From a virus, in IMG/VR virus record IMGVR_UViG_3300032313_001750, positions 1 through 39,591 of that record: a DNA stretch of 39,591 nucleotides. One strand, 5' to 3'. The notes beneath the pieces are model-generated. The model had not been told where the DNA came from. It searched no databases and worked only from the letters and a program-made list of their open reading frames with translations. Shown here in pieces: positions 22,056 to 31,168 of this stretch (positions are counted from its first letter, which is position 1; every line of letters starts with the position of its first letter). Position numbers and translations under genes: made by a program.

Positions 22056-22355
22056 CACGGTGGTCGCGGTCAGAGCCTCCTGCGCCGCCCGCAGGTCGGC
22101 GTGGGTGGCGTCGCGGCCGGCCTCGGCCTCGGCGGTCAGCCACGCCTCGGAGTCGGCGAGGAGGTCGCTGAGCGTCGACGGGGCCAGCGGGCGGGGCAGA
22201 CCCCCCTCGCGGTGGCAGCGCAGGACGAGCGCGGCGTAGGCGAGGGGCTGGCGCTCGGCGGCGTCGGCGAGGAGGGTCAGCCCGACCACGCCGGGCCGGT
22301 AGAGCTGGATGGCGGGCGGGGGCGCAGTGCTGCCCGAGGTGTCGGGGGTGGTCAT
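22017..22355 (-). CDS. Tail assembly chaperone-like protein, 112 aa
   Basis: This 112-residue protein follows the tail-tube-like gene, as G-type tail chaperones do. ATG at 22355 is preceded by GGAGCCGACCACC. After a Pro/Ala-rich start the protein is helical (LLADAAERQPLAYAALVLRC, TLSDLLADSEAWLTAEAEAG, ADLRAAQEALTATTV). Its 3' end overlaps an open -1 frame. In siphophages this cassette normally sits between the tube gene and the tape measure; here the tape measure lies far upstream (27816-30263). Assignment rests on position and architecture. Confidence 0.65.
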   Translation of the reverse strand: MTTPDTSGSTAPPPAIQLYRPGVVGLTLLADAAERQPLAYAALVLRCHREGGLPRPLAPSTLSDLLADSEAWLTAEAEAGRDATHADLRAAQEALTATTVRASDIPQPPSQS

Positions 22356-22387
22356 GGTGGTCGGCTCCGGGGTCAGGGGTCAGCGGA

Positions 22388-22897
22388 TCAGGCGGTGGCC
22401 CAGGTCTCGAGGCTCGCGGTCGTGCTGCGCAGGGTGACGCTGATCATGCTCGGGGTGCCCTCCTGGATGGAGCGGGACACGAGGATGCAGTCGTCGATCT
22501 TGGCGTAGCGCTTGCCGGTGCCGCTGCCCTGGGGATACCAGAGAACGTCGACCGTCGCCTTCTTGTCCGTGCGGGTCGTGGTCGAGACCCACGAGGCGGT
22601 CACGACGGCGGCGGCGGAGCTGTCGTCGGTCTTGCGCATCCAGCGCAGGATCGCGTCGGTCTTGACCGCGTCGGTGAAGTCGTGGGCGGCGAATGTGAAG
22701 GACACCTCGCAGAAGCCGTCCTCCTGCCCCATCACGCCCTCGCCGTCGGCCATCGGGACGCCGCGGTGCGGGAACTCGGCAAAGGTGGTGTCGCCGGGGA
22801 CGATGTTGGCGTCGCCCTCGGTGGGGTAGACCTCATGGGTGCGCGTGCCGTCCGTGAGGATGAGCACGCCGCTCTTGCTGGTTGCGACTGCGGGCAT
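22388..22897 (-). CDS. Probable major tail tube protein, 169 aa
   Basis: The beta-rich sequence fits phage tail tube proteins: KSGVLILTDGTRTHEVYPTE, then CEVSFTFAAHDFTDAVKTDA with the usual D-turn, VTASWVSTTTRTDKKATVDV and a final strand pair CILVSRSIQEGTPSMISVTL. Length (169) and the following chaperone-like cassette agree with this. ATG at 22897 follows GTCGGAGACCCCA. The capsid-proximal location usual for this gene is not kept; it follows the baseplate proteins. An alternative is another tail structural protein. Confidence 0.7.
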   Translation of the reverse strand: MPAVATSKSGVLILTDGTRTHEVYPTEGDANIVPGDTTFAEFPHRGVPMADGEGVMGQEDGFCEVSFTFAAHDFTDAVKTDAILRWMRKTDDSSAAAVVTASWVSTTTRTDKKATVDVLWYPQGSGTGKRYAKIDDCILVSRSIQEGTPSMISVTLRSTTASLETWATA

Positions 22898-22942
22898 TGG
22901 GGTCTCCGACGGCGGGCGGGGGTTCAGGTCGAGGAAGAGGGC

Positions 22943-24604
22943 CTAAGTGTGGCGGCCGACCTGCGCAGCCCAGCGCACGGTCAGCAGGGCGGCGCCCCCA
23001 GCATACCCCACGCGCTCGACCTGTGCAGCGACGTCGAGGCGGAGTGCGTCATCCACGACCCGGACCACGTCGCCGGGCAGCAGGTCGACGGCCTGCTCGA
23101 CGGCGAGGTCGGTGGAGTAGCTGGGGCGGCAGCGGGCGGCGAGGTGGTCTTGGGCGATGCGGATGGCGGTGGTGGGGTCGGAGGTCACGGGGACCTCGAG
23201 CTCGACGGCCGCCAGAGCCCCCGGCGCCCGGGTCTGCGCTGCGCGGCTGGCCCAGTAGTCGAGGAGCACGTCGGCGCCGTCGTAGGGCAGGCGGCGGCCG
23301 GCGACGGTGGCGCGGCGGGCGGCGCGGCCGGCGCGGGCGTCCCAGGCGTAGGCGACGGTCACGCGCTCGACGGGGTCCAGCGGGGCGGCCAGCACAGGGG
23401 ACAGCCGCACGCAGGCGACGCCCACGCGGAGCTCGACCACGGCTTCGGCGTGGGTCGGGATGGCGAGGCGGGGCCAGAGGTAGAGGCCTGCGGGGCCGGT
23501 GGCGACGGCCAGGGGGAGGTGGGGCAGGAGCTGGCTGCGGATCCAGTCCCAGGGGCGGGCCTGGGAGTAGATGGCCACGTCGATCAGGTAGCCGCGCAGG
23601 GCCCCAAGGCGGGGCAGCTGGCGGCGGTCGTAGCGCAGCGTGGAGCGGTCCAGCGCCCAGCGGAGGACGTGGTCGGCGCGGCGCAGCGGGCCGGTGCCGT
23701 AGGGGTCGGCGATGCCGTCGCCGCTGGTCAGGCAGATCCAGCTCTCGGCGTCTTCGGTGGGGATGTCGAGGGCGGTCTGCGGGGAAATGACACTGACCAG
23801 CCGGCCCTGCCGGTCGTGGGCGACGTCGACGGGGCAGTCTTCGGCGGTGCTGGCGCCGTTTTGGTCGGTCGACAGGCGCCGGACGGTCGCGGCGTCGATG
23901 CGGCCTGCGGAGACGACCAGCACGTGGTCGTCGACGGCGGTGGCGCTGGGGGTGGTCTCGACGAGGAGGGCGGGGGAGCAAGGGGCCGCCCCCTCCCACG
24001 ACGCGCCCAGGGTGCGGTAGGGGATGCCCTGCCCCGGGCGCCCGATCAGGACCGGGTAGGGGGCGAGCTCGACGGCGGGCTGGCTGGCCTCAGGTGCGCC
24101 CACGTAGGCGGGGGCGCCGTCGGTGGCGCGCTGGGCGTCGGTGCGGGGCCAGGTCTCGGGGGAGACGACGGCGCCCGCGTCGAGGAGGAGGCCGCGGTCC
24201 TCTTCGGCGTCGTCGATGATGCTGACGCTGAGCGTGTGCTCGTCGACGGCGGCCTCGTCGAGGCGGCCGGCGGTCAGCAGGGTGCGCTCGCTCAGGTCTT
24301 CAACGGGCAGCCCCTCGGCGTCGACGGCCACGCGGTGGAGCTCGCCGCGGCCGGTCAGGTCCCAGATCGGGGTGGCGTCAGGGGCAAGGGGTGTCGCGAG
24401 GGTCAGCCGGCAGGTGCGGGGCCCGGTCTCGCCCGTGGTTAGCAGGAGGTCGAGGTCGCCCTCGACGGCGAGGCCGGGGGCGGCGGCGAGGGCGCCGCGG
24501 GTGAGGTGGTCGACGGCGAGGGCGGGGCCGTCGGTGAGGACGAGGAGCCCGGCCGTCGTGTCGAGGAAGGCGACGAGGGTGTGGGTGTCGATGAGGGGGG
24601 TCAT
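22943..24604 (-). CDS. Baseplate/tail protein, 553 aa
   Basis: ATG at 24604 overlaps the upstream stop (ATGA). The protein is rich in beta structure with a segment PWDWIRSQLLPHLPLAVATGPAGLYLWPRL and later DLLPGDVVRVVDDALRLD, similar in style to tail hub or baseplate proteins that include a nested beta domain. I cannot assign it to the Dit or Tal family with certainty. Its position after the tape measure and the large propeller protein supports a role in the tail tip. Confidence 0.8.
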   Translation of the reverse strand: MTPLIDTHTLVAFLDTTAGLLVLTDGPALAVDHLTRGALAAAPGLAVEGDLDLLLTTGETGPRTCRLTLATPLAPDATPIWDLTGRGELHRVAVDAEGLPVEDLSERTLLTAGRLDEAAVDEHTLSVSIIDDAEEDRGLLLDAGAVVSPETWPRTDAQRATDGAPAYVGAPEASQPAVELAPYPVLIGRPGQGIPYRTLGASWEGAAPCSPALLVETTPSATAVDDHVLVVSAGRIDAATVRRLSTDQNGASTAEDCPVDVAHDRQGRLVSVISPQTALDIPTEDAESWICLTSGDGIADPYGTGPLRRADHVLRWALDRSTLRYDRRQLPRLGALRGYLIDVAIYSQARPWDWIRSQLLPHLPLAVATGPAGLYLWPRLAIPTHAEAVVELRVGVACVRLSPVLAAPLDPVERVTVAYAWDARAGRAARRATVAGRRLPYDGADVLLDYWASRAAQTRAPGALAAVELEVPVTSDPTTAIRIAQDHLAARCRPSYSTDLAVEQAVDLLPGDVVRVVDDALRLDVAAQVERVGYAGGAALLTVRWAAQVGRHT

Positions 24605-27600
24605 GCCTCCTCCTCGAGCTCGACGTCGGAGATGCGCACGATCTCGCGCCAAACCTCGTCACCCTCGACGTTCTCGGTGACCGGGGCGCCGCGAAAGGTG
24701 GTCAAGGCGCAGAGGTCGCGGCCGGCGCACTGGACGGTCTCAGGGCTCGAGGCCCCGACCGTGTGCGCGACGCGCGGCAGGTAGACGACCTGATTCAGCC
24801 CGGCGCCGTGGGAGTCGGTCAGCGCCTCAAGGACGGACACGTCGCCCGCGGAGGTCAGCGGCACCCCGCCGCCGGCCTGGTAGCTGGGCGCGGTCAGGTG
24901 GCGGCGCGTGGGCAGGCCCTCGGACCAGGTGACGCGCCAGCGTCGGCGGGTCGGGGCCAGCCGGCGCGCGCGGGTGAGGCCCGGCGCTTCGTAGGTGTCG
25001 GCCTGGACCTCCTGGGTTTCAACCCTGCCCCGGCCGTAGCGGGCGCCGAAGGCCGCGAAGGTGCCGATGACCATGCGGCCGATGCGGAAGTCGTCGGTCA
25101 GCGTGGTCTGCGCGGGAAGGTACAGCCCCCAGCGCGCATAGCCGGTGGTGTGCCCGAGCCGGACCGCGGCACCCTGCTGCAGGTAAAGCGTCGCCGTGCC
25201 GGACGTGGGCTCGGTGCCGTCCGGGTCCTCGATCCTGATCGTCGCGGTCGCCGAGCCGTGGCTCCACGTCCCGCCCTGCGCCCCGGCCACCCGCCGGACG
25301 CAGCCGACCCCGAGGATGATCGTCGAGCCGACGAGGTCGCGGGCCCGCAGCTGCCCGCGGGCTGTCCCTCCGCTGGCGACGCGGACGGTGTCGCCGCTGA
25401 GGGTGAAGGCCAGGCCGGTCAGGCGGAGGTCGAGGGCGGCGACGGTCTGCCACGCGGAGCCGTCCCAGCCCTGCAACTCCGCCTGGCCCATGTTCGCGCC
25501 GAAGAGGGCGAGGCCGACGGCGCGCCCGCCGGGGTGGTGGGCGTGGGTGCCGGCCGGGGCCCAGACGAGGCGCTGGGCGGTGGCGTCGGCGCTGCGCCAG
25601 CCCTCGGCGGGGCTGCGGGTCAGGACGTGGTCGAGGGCGTAGCGGTCGTCGGGGGCGATGAGCCACGACTCGCCGCGGAGGCCGGGGCCGCCGGATGCGC
25701 AGAGGGTGAGGCCCTCGAAGAGGGGCAGCCGGGCGCTCGGGTCGGGCAGCAGCGCGCCCGGGAGCGGGGCCCAGCTGCGGTCCAGAAGATGGCCGCTGGC
25801 GGGGGAGTCGGTGACGCCGTCGTGGTCGCCGTAGCCGGCGGGGGTCGCGTAGCTGACCCGGTGCCAGGTGCTGCGGCATTGGGTCGCGCCCACGCCCGAG
25901 CCGTGGCCCCAGGCGATCGTGTCGGTGGCGGTGGTCGTCGTCGACAGGGTGCCGGTCGCGGCGAGGTGCCAGGTCGTGAGGTCGCTGCGGCGCACGTAGA
26001 GGGCGGCGCGCGCGGTGGGCCCCTGGACGGAGAGGCGGACGTGCCAGCGGTGGCTGTCGGCGGTGCTGAAGGCGTGGTCGGAGCCGACGGCCGCCCCGGC
26101 GACGCTGTCCCAGAGGCGGATGTGCGTGCGGGACATGCGGGCCTCGACAGCCACGGTGTCGAGCACCACGCGCAGGTGGACCTCTTGGGTGTCGAGGCTG
26201 CCGACGATGTCGCTGACCTCGGCGTGGACGGTCACCCCGTTGGCCAGCGTGAGGGTCGGCTGCCGGACGTGCTGCGACGACGTGGCGGTGGGCAGGGTCA
26301 GGGCCGGGGCGCCCGTCGAGGCCAGCGTGCCGGTCGTCCCGATGAGCGTCCAGCCGAGGTCCTGGGGGTGGTCCCACGGGCCCCAGGTGACGGCCCACGC
26401 GCGCAGCTCCGCGGGGTAGCCGCCGGCGACGCGGGGCTGACAGAGGGTCTGCCAGCCGCCGCTCTCGACGATGTGGAGGATTTGCGGGGCGCGCGTCGTC
26501 TTCGCGGTGTCGACGAGGGCCCACACCGTTTGGCTGCGGCAAGGGCAGGCCAGCAGCCGGTTCGCGTAGCCGATGGGGTCGGCGTAGGGGCTGGTCGTCA
26601 GGCTGGCCCAAGACGCGCCGCCGTCGAGGCTGCGGGACAGGGACAGCCCGCCGAGTGTGCTCGAGTAGGCAGCGGCCCAGAGCTGGCCCTGCTGATCTGC
26701 CCAGGCGGTGACGACCTTCGCCGAGGACGCCGTGCCGAGGGCTTGGATGGTCTCGGCGTCGACGTCGCGGAGAGCTTGGAAGGGCGAGGCCAGCCGCTGG
26801 ACGACCATCGTGTCGCCGGCGGAGGTCTGGACGCTGACCACACAGAGGGTGCCGGTCCGCGGGTCGGTGGCGATGGCGGGAGGCTGGGGGTCGGGGCCAC
26901 TGGCGGGCGGGTCGTCGCCGTCCCAGCGGACGAGCTTGAAGCTGGCCCCGGCGTCGGTGCTCGCGTACTGCGCCCAGCCCGGGGTCCGGTCGTTCGACTC
27001 CCCATAGTCGACGGTCACGACGACGAGGACCGCGTCGCGGACGTGGTCGTAGCCGACGGCGAGGGCGTCGGGGGTGTAGGGTGTGGCGAAGGTCTCGTCG
27101 CCGGCGAGGTAGGAGCCCGACCGCCACGTGAGCCCGTGGTCGTCGCTCCAGTAGGTGATGAGGGACAGCCCGCCGGCCGCGGTGGACCCCGTCGTCACGG
27201 CGAGGAGGCGGCCGCTGCGCAGGCGGCAGACCCCGACCACGGGGTCGACGTCGGGCGCGGCCACGTCGTCGTCGGCGAGGAGAGAGGAGTCGGCGACGCT
27301 GACCGCGGAGCCGTCCCAGGCGTGCGTCTCGGGGTTGTAGCGGCGGGCCTCGATGAGCCCGGCGTTGGCGTAGACGAAGAGCACCCGGCCGTCGAGAGTT
27401 TCGACGGCGGCGGCGTTGTGGGCGCCGTTGTACCCCTTGTTGAGGACCTCCGCGCTCCAATGCTCGATCACGTGCGGCTGCGACCACCCGTACCAGACGG
27501 GCTCGCCGTCGTCGTTGTGGCGCATGGCGGCGACGTCGAGGCCTTCACCGGGCATCCCGGCCCGGACCACGACCACGCCCTGCGTCGTCACTTGGCTGCC

Positions 27601-27816
27601 GCTGGCCATCGGGCGCAGGTCCGGGGAGCGCGTGCCGAGGGTGGGGGACGTGCCGGTGTTGGTCGACACAAAGGCCGGCCGCCCGGGGATGGGGTCAGCT
27701 GCAGCGGCCGTGGTGTCGCTTGCGCCGCCGGCGGCGGCCACAAGGGTCGCCGAGGTCAGAAGCTCATCAGGGATGAGGAGGCCCGCCAGCGCGGCATCCA
27801 GCACGATCTCGCCCAT
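24601..27816 (-). CDS. Tail tip protein with sialidase-like (Asp-box) propeller, 1071 aa
   Basis: ATG at 27816 shares a base with the tape measure stop. Three Asp-boxes (S/T-x-D-x-G-x-T/S-W/F) mark a beta-propeller of the sialidase/BNR superfamily: 224-231 (SDDHGLTW), 286-293 (STDAGASF) and 396-403 (SLDGGASW). Residues about 520-700 form a concanavalin/LamG-like beta-sandwich, and the last 150 residues carry a tail-type segment with RWRVTWSEGLPTRRHLTAPS. The propeller suggests binding to, or cleavage of, host surface glycans. The catalytic arginine triad and tyrosine of true sialidases were not identified, so enzymatic activity is an inference; BNR repeats also occur in non-enzymatic proteins. 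Confidence 0.82.
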   Translation of the reverse strand: MGEIVLDAALAGLLIPDELLTSATLVAAAGGASDTTAAAADPIPGRPAFVSTNTGTSPTLGTRSPDLRPMASGSQVTTQGVVVVRAGMPGEGLDVAAMRHNDDGEPVWYGWSQPHVIEHWSAEVLNKGYNGAHNAAAVETLDGRVLFVYANAGLIEARRYNPETHAWDGSAVSVADSSLLADDDVAAPDVDPVVGVCRLRSGRLLAVTTGSTAAGGLSLITYWSDDHGLTWRSGSYLAGDETFATPYTPDALAVGYDHVRDAVLVVVTVDYGESNDRTPGWAQYASTDAGASFKLVRWDGDDPPASGPDPQPPAIATDPRTGTLCVVSVQTSAGDTMVVQRLASPFQALRDVDAETIQALGTASSAKVVTAWADQQGQLWAAAYSSTLGGLSLSRSLDGGASWASLTTSPYADPIGYANRLLACPCRSQTVWALVDTAKTTRAPQILHIVESGGWQTLCQPRVAGGYPAELRAWAVTWGPWDHPQDLGWTLIGTTGTLASTGAPALTLPTATSSQHVRQPTLTLANGVTVHAEVSDIVGSLDTQEVHLRVVLDTVAVEARMSRTHIRLWDSVAGAAVGSDHAFSTADSHRWHVRLSVQGPTARAALYVRRSDLTTWHLAATGTLSTTTTATDTIAWGHGSGVGATQCRSTWHRVSYATPAGYGDHDGVTDSPASGHLLDRSWAPLPGALLPDPSARLPLFEGLTLCASGGPGLRGESWLIAPDDRYALDHVLTRSPAEGWRSADATAQRLVWAPAGTHAHHPGGRAVGLALFGANMGQAELQGWDGSAWQTVAALDLRLTGLAFTLSGDTVRVASGGTARGQLRARDLVGSTIILGVGCVRRVAGAQGGTWSHGSATATIRIEDPDGTEPTSGTATLYLQQGAAVRLGHTTGYARWGLYLPAQTTLTDDFRIGRMVIGTFAAFGARYGRGRVETQEVQADTYEAPGLTRARRLAPTRRRWRVTWSEGLPTRRHLTAPSYQAGGGVPLTSAGDVSVLEALTDSHGAGLNQVVYLPRVAHTVGASSPETVQCAGRDLCALTTFRGAPVTENVEGDEVWREIVRISDVELEEEA

Positions 27817-30263
27817 CACCACCCCCCGCCGCCGTAGGGCGAGCGCCTGCCGCTGCTATCCCGGCCCGCACCGCGGCGGCTGAGGTCTCGGGCGACGGCG
27901 CGGGACAGCCCGAGGGACACGGGCCCGTCGCGGACGTCGAGGGTCACGACGACGGCTTGGGGGCTGGGCTGACCCCCCATCTGCGCGGCGAGGCCTTCGC
28001 GGCTGCGGGCGGCCACCACGTAGTCGCCGGCGGAGACGCGGGCGCCGCCGGGGCCCACGCGCTGGGGCCCGGGGGTGTCGCCGAACGTCCGGGTGTCGGC
28101 CCTGCCCCCGGTGGCGATCTCCCTGAAGATGTCGCCGACGACGCGCTTGATGCGCTGGCCAGCCTCGACGAAGCCCTCGCCGATCCCGACGGCCAGCGAC
28201 TTGGCGATGGCGGGGAGGTTTGCGAGGAGCTGGATCGGCAGCTCCACCGCGAAGGCGGTCGCGAGGTCGATTGCGATCTGCGGGGCGGCTTTGGCGAGGG
28301 CGATGACCAGCTGGGGGATGGCGGACACGATGCCGTCGATGAGCCGCGGCGCGCTGTCGACGAGCCCGTCGACGACGGCGGGGAGGGCCTCGACGATGGC
28401 CTCCACCATGTCTGCGGCGCCGTCGATGAGGCCGGTGACAAAGGCGTAGGGGCGGGCAGCCTCAAGCTCTTGCCGAGCCCCCTGCAGCGCCGCGCGGGCC
28501 TCGGCGATGGCGCCTGCGTCGCCCGAGGCCACGGCGTCGCGGAGGCTGGCCCGGGCCTCGGCGACGGTTGCGAGGGCGTCGCGCTCGGCCTTCACCGCGT
28601 CGCCGGCGAGGCTCAGGATCGTCTTGAGGGGGCCGCCGGAGAGGTCGATGCCGGCCGCCGCGCCGAGCTCCGTGCCGAGGTCCCGGGCGGCCTGCAGCGC
28701 GCCGAGGAGGGGGTCGGCCACCATCGACCGCACGGCGTCGCCGTAGCTGGCGACGCCGGCCTCGAGGTCCTTGAAGACCTGCGCCTGACTGGCGGCGCCG
28801 ACCCGCTCAAGCTGGGCGATCAGCGCCTCAAGCTCGGGGGCCAGCCGGGCGAGGTCTTGGGCGGCGGCGTTGATCTCGCCTTGCTGCATAGCCCACTCGC
28901 GGGCCGCCTTCGCGGCGTCCTCGGTGGCCTTCTTGTGCGCCTTGACGGCCTCGGTGGACTCCTTGATGGGCTTCGCGTCGAGGTCCTTGGCGGCCCGCCC
29001 AAGGTCGCGCAGGCTGGCTCCGGCCACGTCCGCGTCGCGACCCATGAGGGTCAGCCCCTCCGCGTACAGGTCGACGGCGCCGCCGGCGATGGTCTCGCCG
29101 AGCGAGTTCTTGAAGGCCAGCGCGTCGGCGGTCACCTGCTGCAGCTTTCCGCCCAGCGACTCGAACCCCAGGGCCTCAAGGGCCTGCCCGACGAGCCCGG
29201 CCATCTTCGCGTACAGTGTGGGGATGCGCAGCGCGAAATCGACCATCGACTGCAGCGCGACGACGAGCCCGCCGCGGATGACCTGCCCCAGCCCGGCCAG
29301 CGTGACGCCGGACTGCCGCACGCTGTCAACGAGGCCGGCAAAGGCCACGGCGCCGTACTCGACGGCGGGGGCGAGCGCGGCCCCGACTTGGACCACGAGG
29401 TCTTTGGCGCGAATGGCGGCGCCCCTCATGGCGAGGTCGGCGTCGGTGAGGTTCTGCGTGAAGGTCGGATCAAGCGGCGGCAGGAGGCCGTCGCGGCGCA
29501 GGGGGCCGATCTCGTCCTCGAGGGCGATGGCGGCCTTGGTCAGCCCGAAGACGGCGGCGGCGGTCCCGGCCAGCGCGGCGGTCGCAAGCGCGGCGCCGCC
29601 GGCGACGGCGGCCATCGGGCCGGCGACGAGGCCCATTGCGCGGCCCAGGTGCTCGATCTTGTCGACGGGCAGGCCCACAAGCTCGCCGAGCCCTTTCAGT
29701 CCCTCGGCCTGGGTCTTGGCCGCGTCGGCCGATGCCCGCGCGGCATCCTTCGCCGCCCGCTCGGCTTGGCGGAGCTGATCGCCCGCGTCGTCGGCCTCGC
29801 GGGCCAGCCGGTCGAGCGCGGCGGCGTGCTTTGCGGCGGCCGCAGCCGCGGCCTTCTCGCCGGCGGCGTGGTCTCCGGTGACCTCGACGAGGCGCTTGAT
29901 CTCGGCGATCTGCTCCTCGTAGGCGTAGGTCAGGCGGTCGACTTCCGAGGTCTCCGCCGCGAGCCGGGCGAGGCTCTTGGCGGCGCTGGCCTGCACTTGG
30001 ACGCGCTTCTGCGCCTCGGCCGCAAGCTGGCGCTCGGCCGCGGCCTGCTCACGCGCTGCAGCCGCGGCGTCGCGCGCCGCTTGGTCCTGCAGCCGCAGCT
30101 GCACTTTCAGCGCGCTGGCAGCCTCCCGCGTCGCCTCGGCCGCAGCCTTCTTCGCGCCTGCCAGCGCGCGCTGCGCCCCTTTCGACAGGCCGTCCATGCC
30201 CTCGCGCAGCACCGCGTCAAAGGCGCTGAGGTCGAGGCCGAGGGTGACGACGCTGTCTGCCAC
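27816..30263 (-). CDS. Tail tape measure protein, 815 aa
   Basis: The sequence is the classic tape measure layout: an N-terminal VVTLGLDLSAFDAVLREGMD module, about 170 residues of Ala/Arg/Glu coiled coil, a hydrophobic segment at about 210-245 (VAGPMAAVAGGAALATAALA), another hydrophobic stretch near 640-700 and a Gly/Arg-rich C-terminus. At about 0.15 nm per residue it predicts a tail of roughly 120 nm. GTG at 30263 follows CCGGAGG. It directly follows the gp10-like tail completion gene, and the tail-tube-like gene lies further down, not before it. Confidence 0.92.
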   Translation of the reverse strand: MADSVVTLGLDLSAFDAVLREGMDGLSKGAQRALAGAKKAAAEATREAASALKVQLRLQDQAARDAAAAAREQAAAERQLAAEAQKRVQVQASAAKSLARLAAETSEVDRLTYAYEEQIAEIKRLVEVTGDHAAGEKAAAAAAAKHAAALDRLAREADDAGDQLRQAERAAKDAARASADAAKTQAEGLKGLGELVGLPVDKIEHLGRAMGLVAGPMAAVAGGAALATAALAGTAAAVFGLTKAAIALEDEIGPLRRDGLLPPLDPTFTQNLTDADLAMRGAAIRAKDLVVQVGAALAPAVEYGAVAFAGLVDSVRQSGVTLAGLGQVIRGGLVVALQSMVDFALRIPTLYAKMAGLVGQALEALGFESLGGKLQQVTADALAFKNSLGETIAGGAVDLYAEGLTLMGRDADVAGASLRDLGRAAKDLDAKPIKESTEAVKAHKKATEDAAKAAREWAMQQGEINAAAQDLARLAPELEALIAQLERVGAASQAQVFKDLEAGVASYGDAVRSMVADPLLGALQAARDLGTELGAAAGIDLSGGPLKTILSLAGDAVKAERDALATVAEARASLRDAVASGDAGAIAEARAALQGARQELEAARPYAFVTGLIDGAADMVEAIVEALPAVVDGLVDSAPRLIDGIVSAIPQLVIALAKAAPQIAIDLATAFAVELPIQLLANLPAIAKSLAVGIGEGFVEAGQRIKRVVGDIFREIATGGRADTRTFGDTPGPQRVGPGGARVSAGDYVVAARSREGLAAQMGGQPSPQAVVVTLDVRDGPVSLGLSRAVARDLSRRGAGRDSSGRRSPYGGGGW

Positions 30264-30332
30264 GCGGGCCTCCGGGGGTGGGCGTGCGCCAGCCTACCAC
30301 GGCAGGGGCCACGTCGAGGAAGAGGAGAGGGG

Positions 30333-30722
30333 TCAGCCCAGAAGGTCGGTCAGCGCCGCGGCGGCCACGTCGGCGGCGCGGCCGGGCAGCGTGCGGCGGC
30401 TAGCCCGGACGGGGTCGCCCAGCTCGCGGGTGAGGACGGGGCGCCAGTCGCCGGCGCTGACCTTGCCGACCTTCAAGGACCGGATGAACCTCGCGTAATC
30501 GACGCTGTTTCCGAGCCTGACCACGATCAAGTCGCCAGACGACTCGTCGCGCAAGAAGAGGCCAGCCTTGCTCTTGCCCGTCCGCACGGGCCAGCGGGCC
30601 TCGGCGTCTGCGTAGATGCGCTGGGCGTCGTCGGTGACGAGGGGGACGAGACGGGCCCGGACCTCGGCGACGAGGCGGGCCGGGTCGGCGGCTGGCCCGG
30701 AGAGGAGGGGCGCGTGCCTCAC
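30333..30722 (-). CDS. HK97 gp10-like tail completion protein, 129 aa
   Basis: GTG at 30722 overlaps the preceding stop (GTGA). The core DAEARWPVRTGKSKAGLFLRD followed by VVRLGNSVDYARFIR is the signature of HK97-gp10-type proteins, in which a WPVxTGxxK motif precedes a strand and YAxFI. Such proteins join the head completion complex to the tail tube. The length is typical of the family. Confidence 0.82.
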   Translation of the reverse strand: MRHAPLLSGPAADPARLVAEVRARLVPLVTDDAQRIYADAEARWPVRTGKSKAGLFLRDESSGDLIVVRLGNSVDYARFIRSLKVGKVSAGDWRPVLTRELGDPVRASRRTLPGRAADVAAAALTDLLG

Positions 30723-31168
30723 GACGTCAGCACCATCGCCGAGCCGGTGGCGGTGACCTCCACCCGGTGCCAGCCGTCGAGCACGGTCACGGACAGGGTC
30801 AGGGTGTCGAGGCTCAGGCTGGGGTTGGCGAGGACGGACAGCAGCAGCCCGCCGCGGTCGAGCGCGTCGTCGTAGCTGTGCTGGACGCCGGAGCCGCGGA
30901 TCTTGTCGGGTTGGCGTCTGATCCAGCTGCGGACGGTCAGCGTCGGCGCGGTCAGGGTCGGGTCGTCGGGGTCGCGGCGGCGGCCCAGCTGGCGGACCAC
31001 GGCGGCGGCGATGCCGACGAAGACACGGCCGCCCATCGTGGTATCGGGCTCGCCGCCCATCGTGTCGGGCGGGTCGTCGCTGACGTGGTCTGCGAGCGTG
31101 GCGTTTGCGCGCAGCGCGGCGATGACGTCGCGGCGCAGGTCTTTGATGCTGCCTTCGTAGTGCGTCAC
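30719..31168 (-). CDS. Putative head-tail joining/tail terminator protein, 149 aa
   Basis: GTG at 31168 overlaps the stop of the connector gene (GTGA). The protein starts with a helix SIKDLRRDVIAALRANATLADHV, then strands with GGRVFVGIAAAVVRQLGRR and TLTVRSWIRRQ, and ends DTLTLSVTVLDGWHRVEVTA. This alpha-then-beta layout and the gene order (connector, this gene, gp10-like) fit a tail terminator or stopper. No family signature is definite. Confidence 0.65.
   Translation of the reverse strand: MTHYEGSIKDLRRDVIAALRANATLADHVSDDPPDTMGGEPDTTMGGRVFVGIAAAVVRQLGRRRDPDDPTLTAPTLTVRSWIRRQPDKIRGSGVQHSYDDALDRGGLLLSVLANPSLSLDTLTLSVTVLDGWHRVEVTATGSAMVLTS

Noticed and set aside
21990-22060. Canonical -1 slippery heptamer in the chaperone overlap
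   Set aside because: I looked for X-XXY-YYZ words in the zero frame before the stop at 22017 and found none that fit, so only the frame arrangement is claimed.
22682-30875. Long plus-strand open frames (22682-24442, 24763-27837, 27957-30875; up to 1,024 codons) antisense to tail genes
   Set aside because: They mirror real minus-strand genes in a very GC-rich genome where stop codons are rare in the antisense frame. They lack ribosome binding sites and encode low-complexity Gly/Val/Ala/Asp-rich sequence without recognisable domains.
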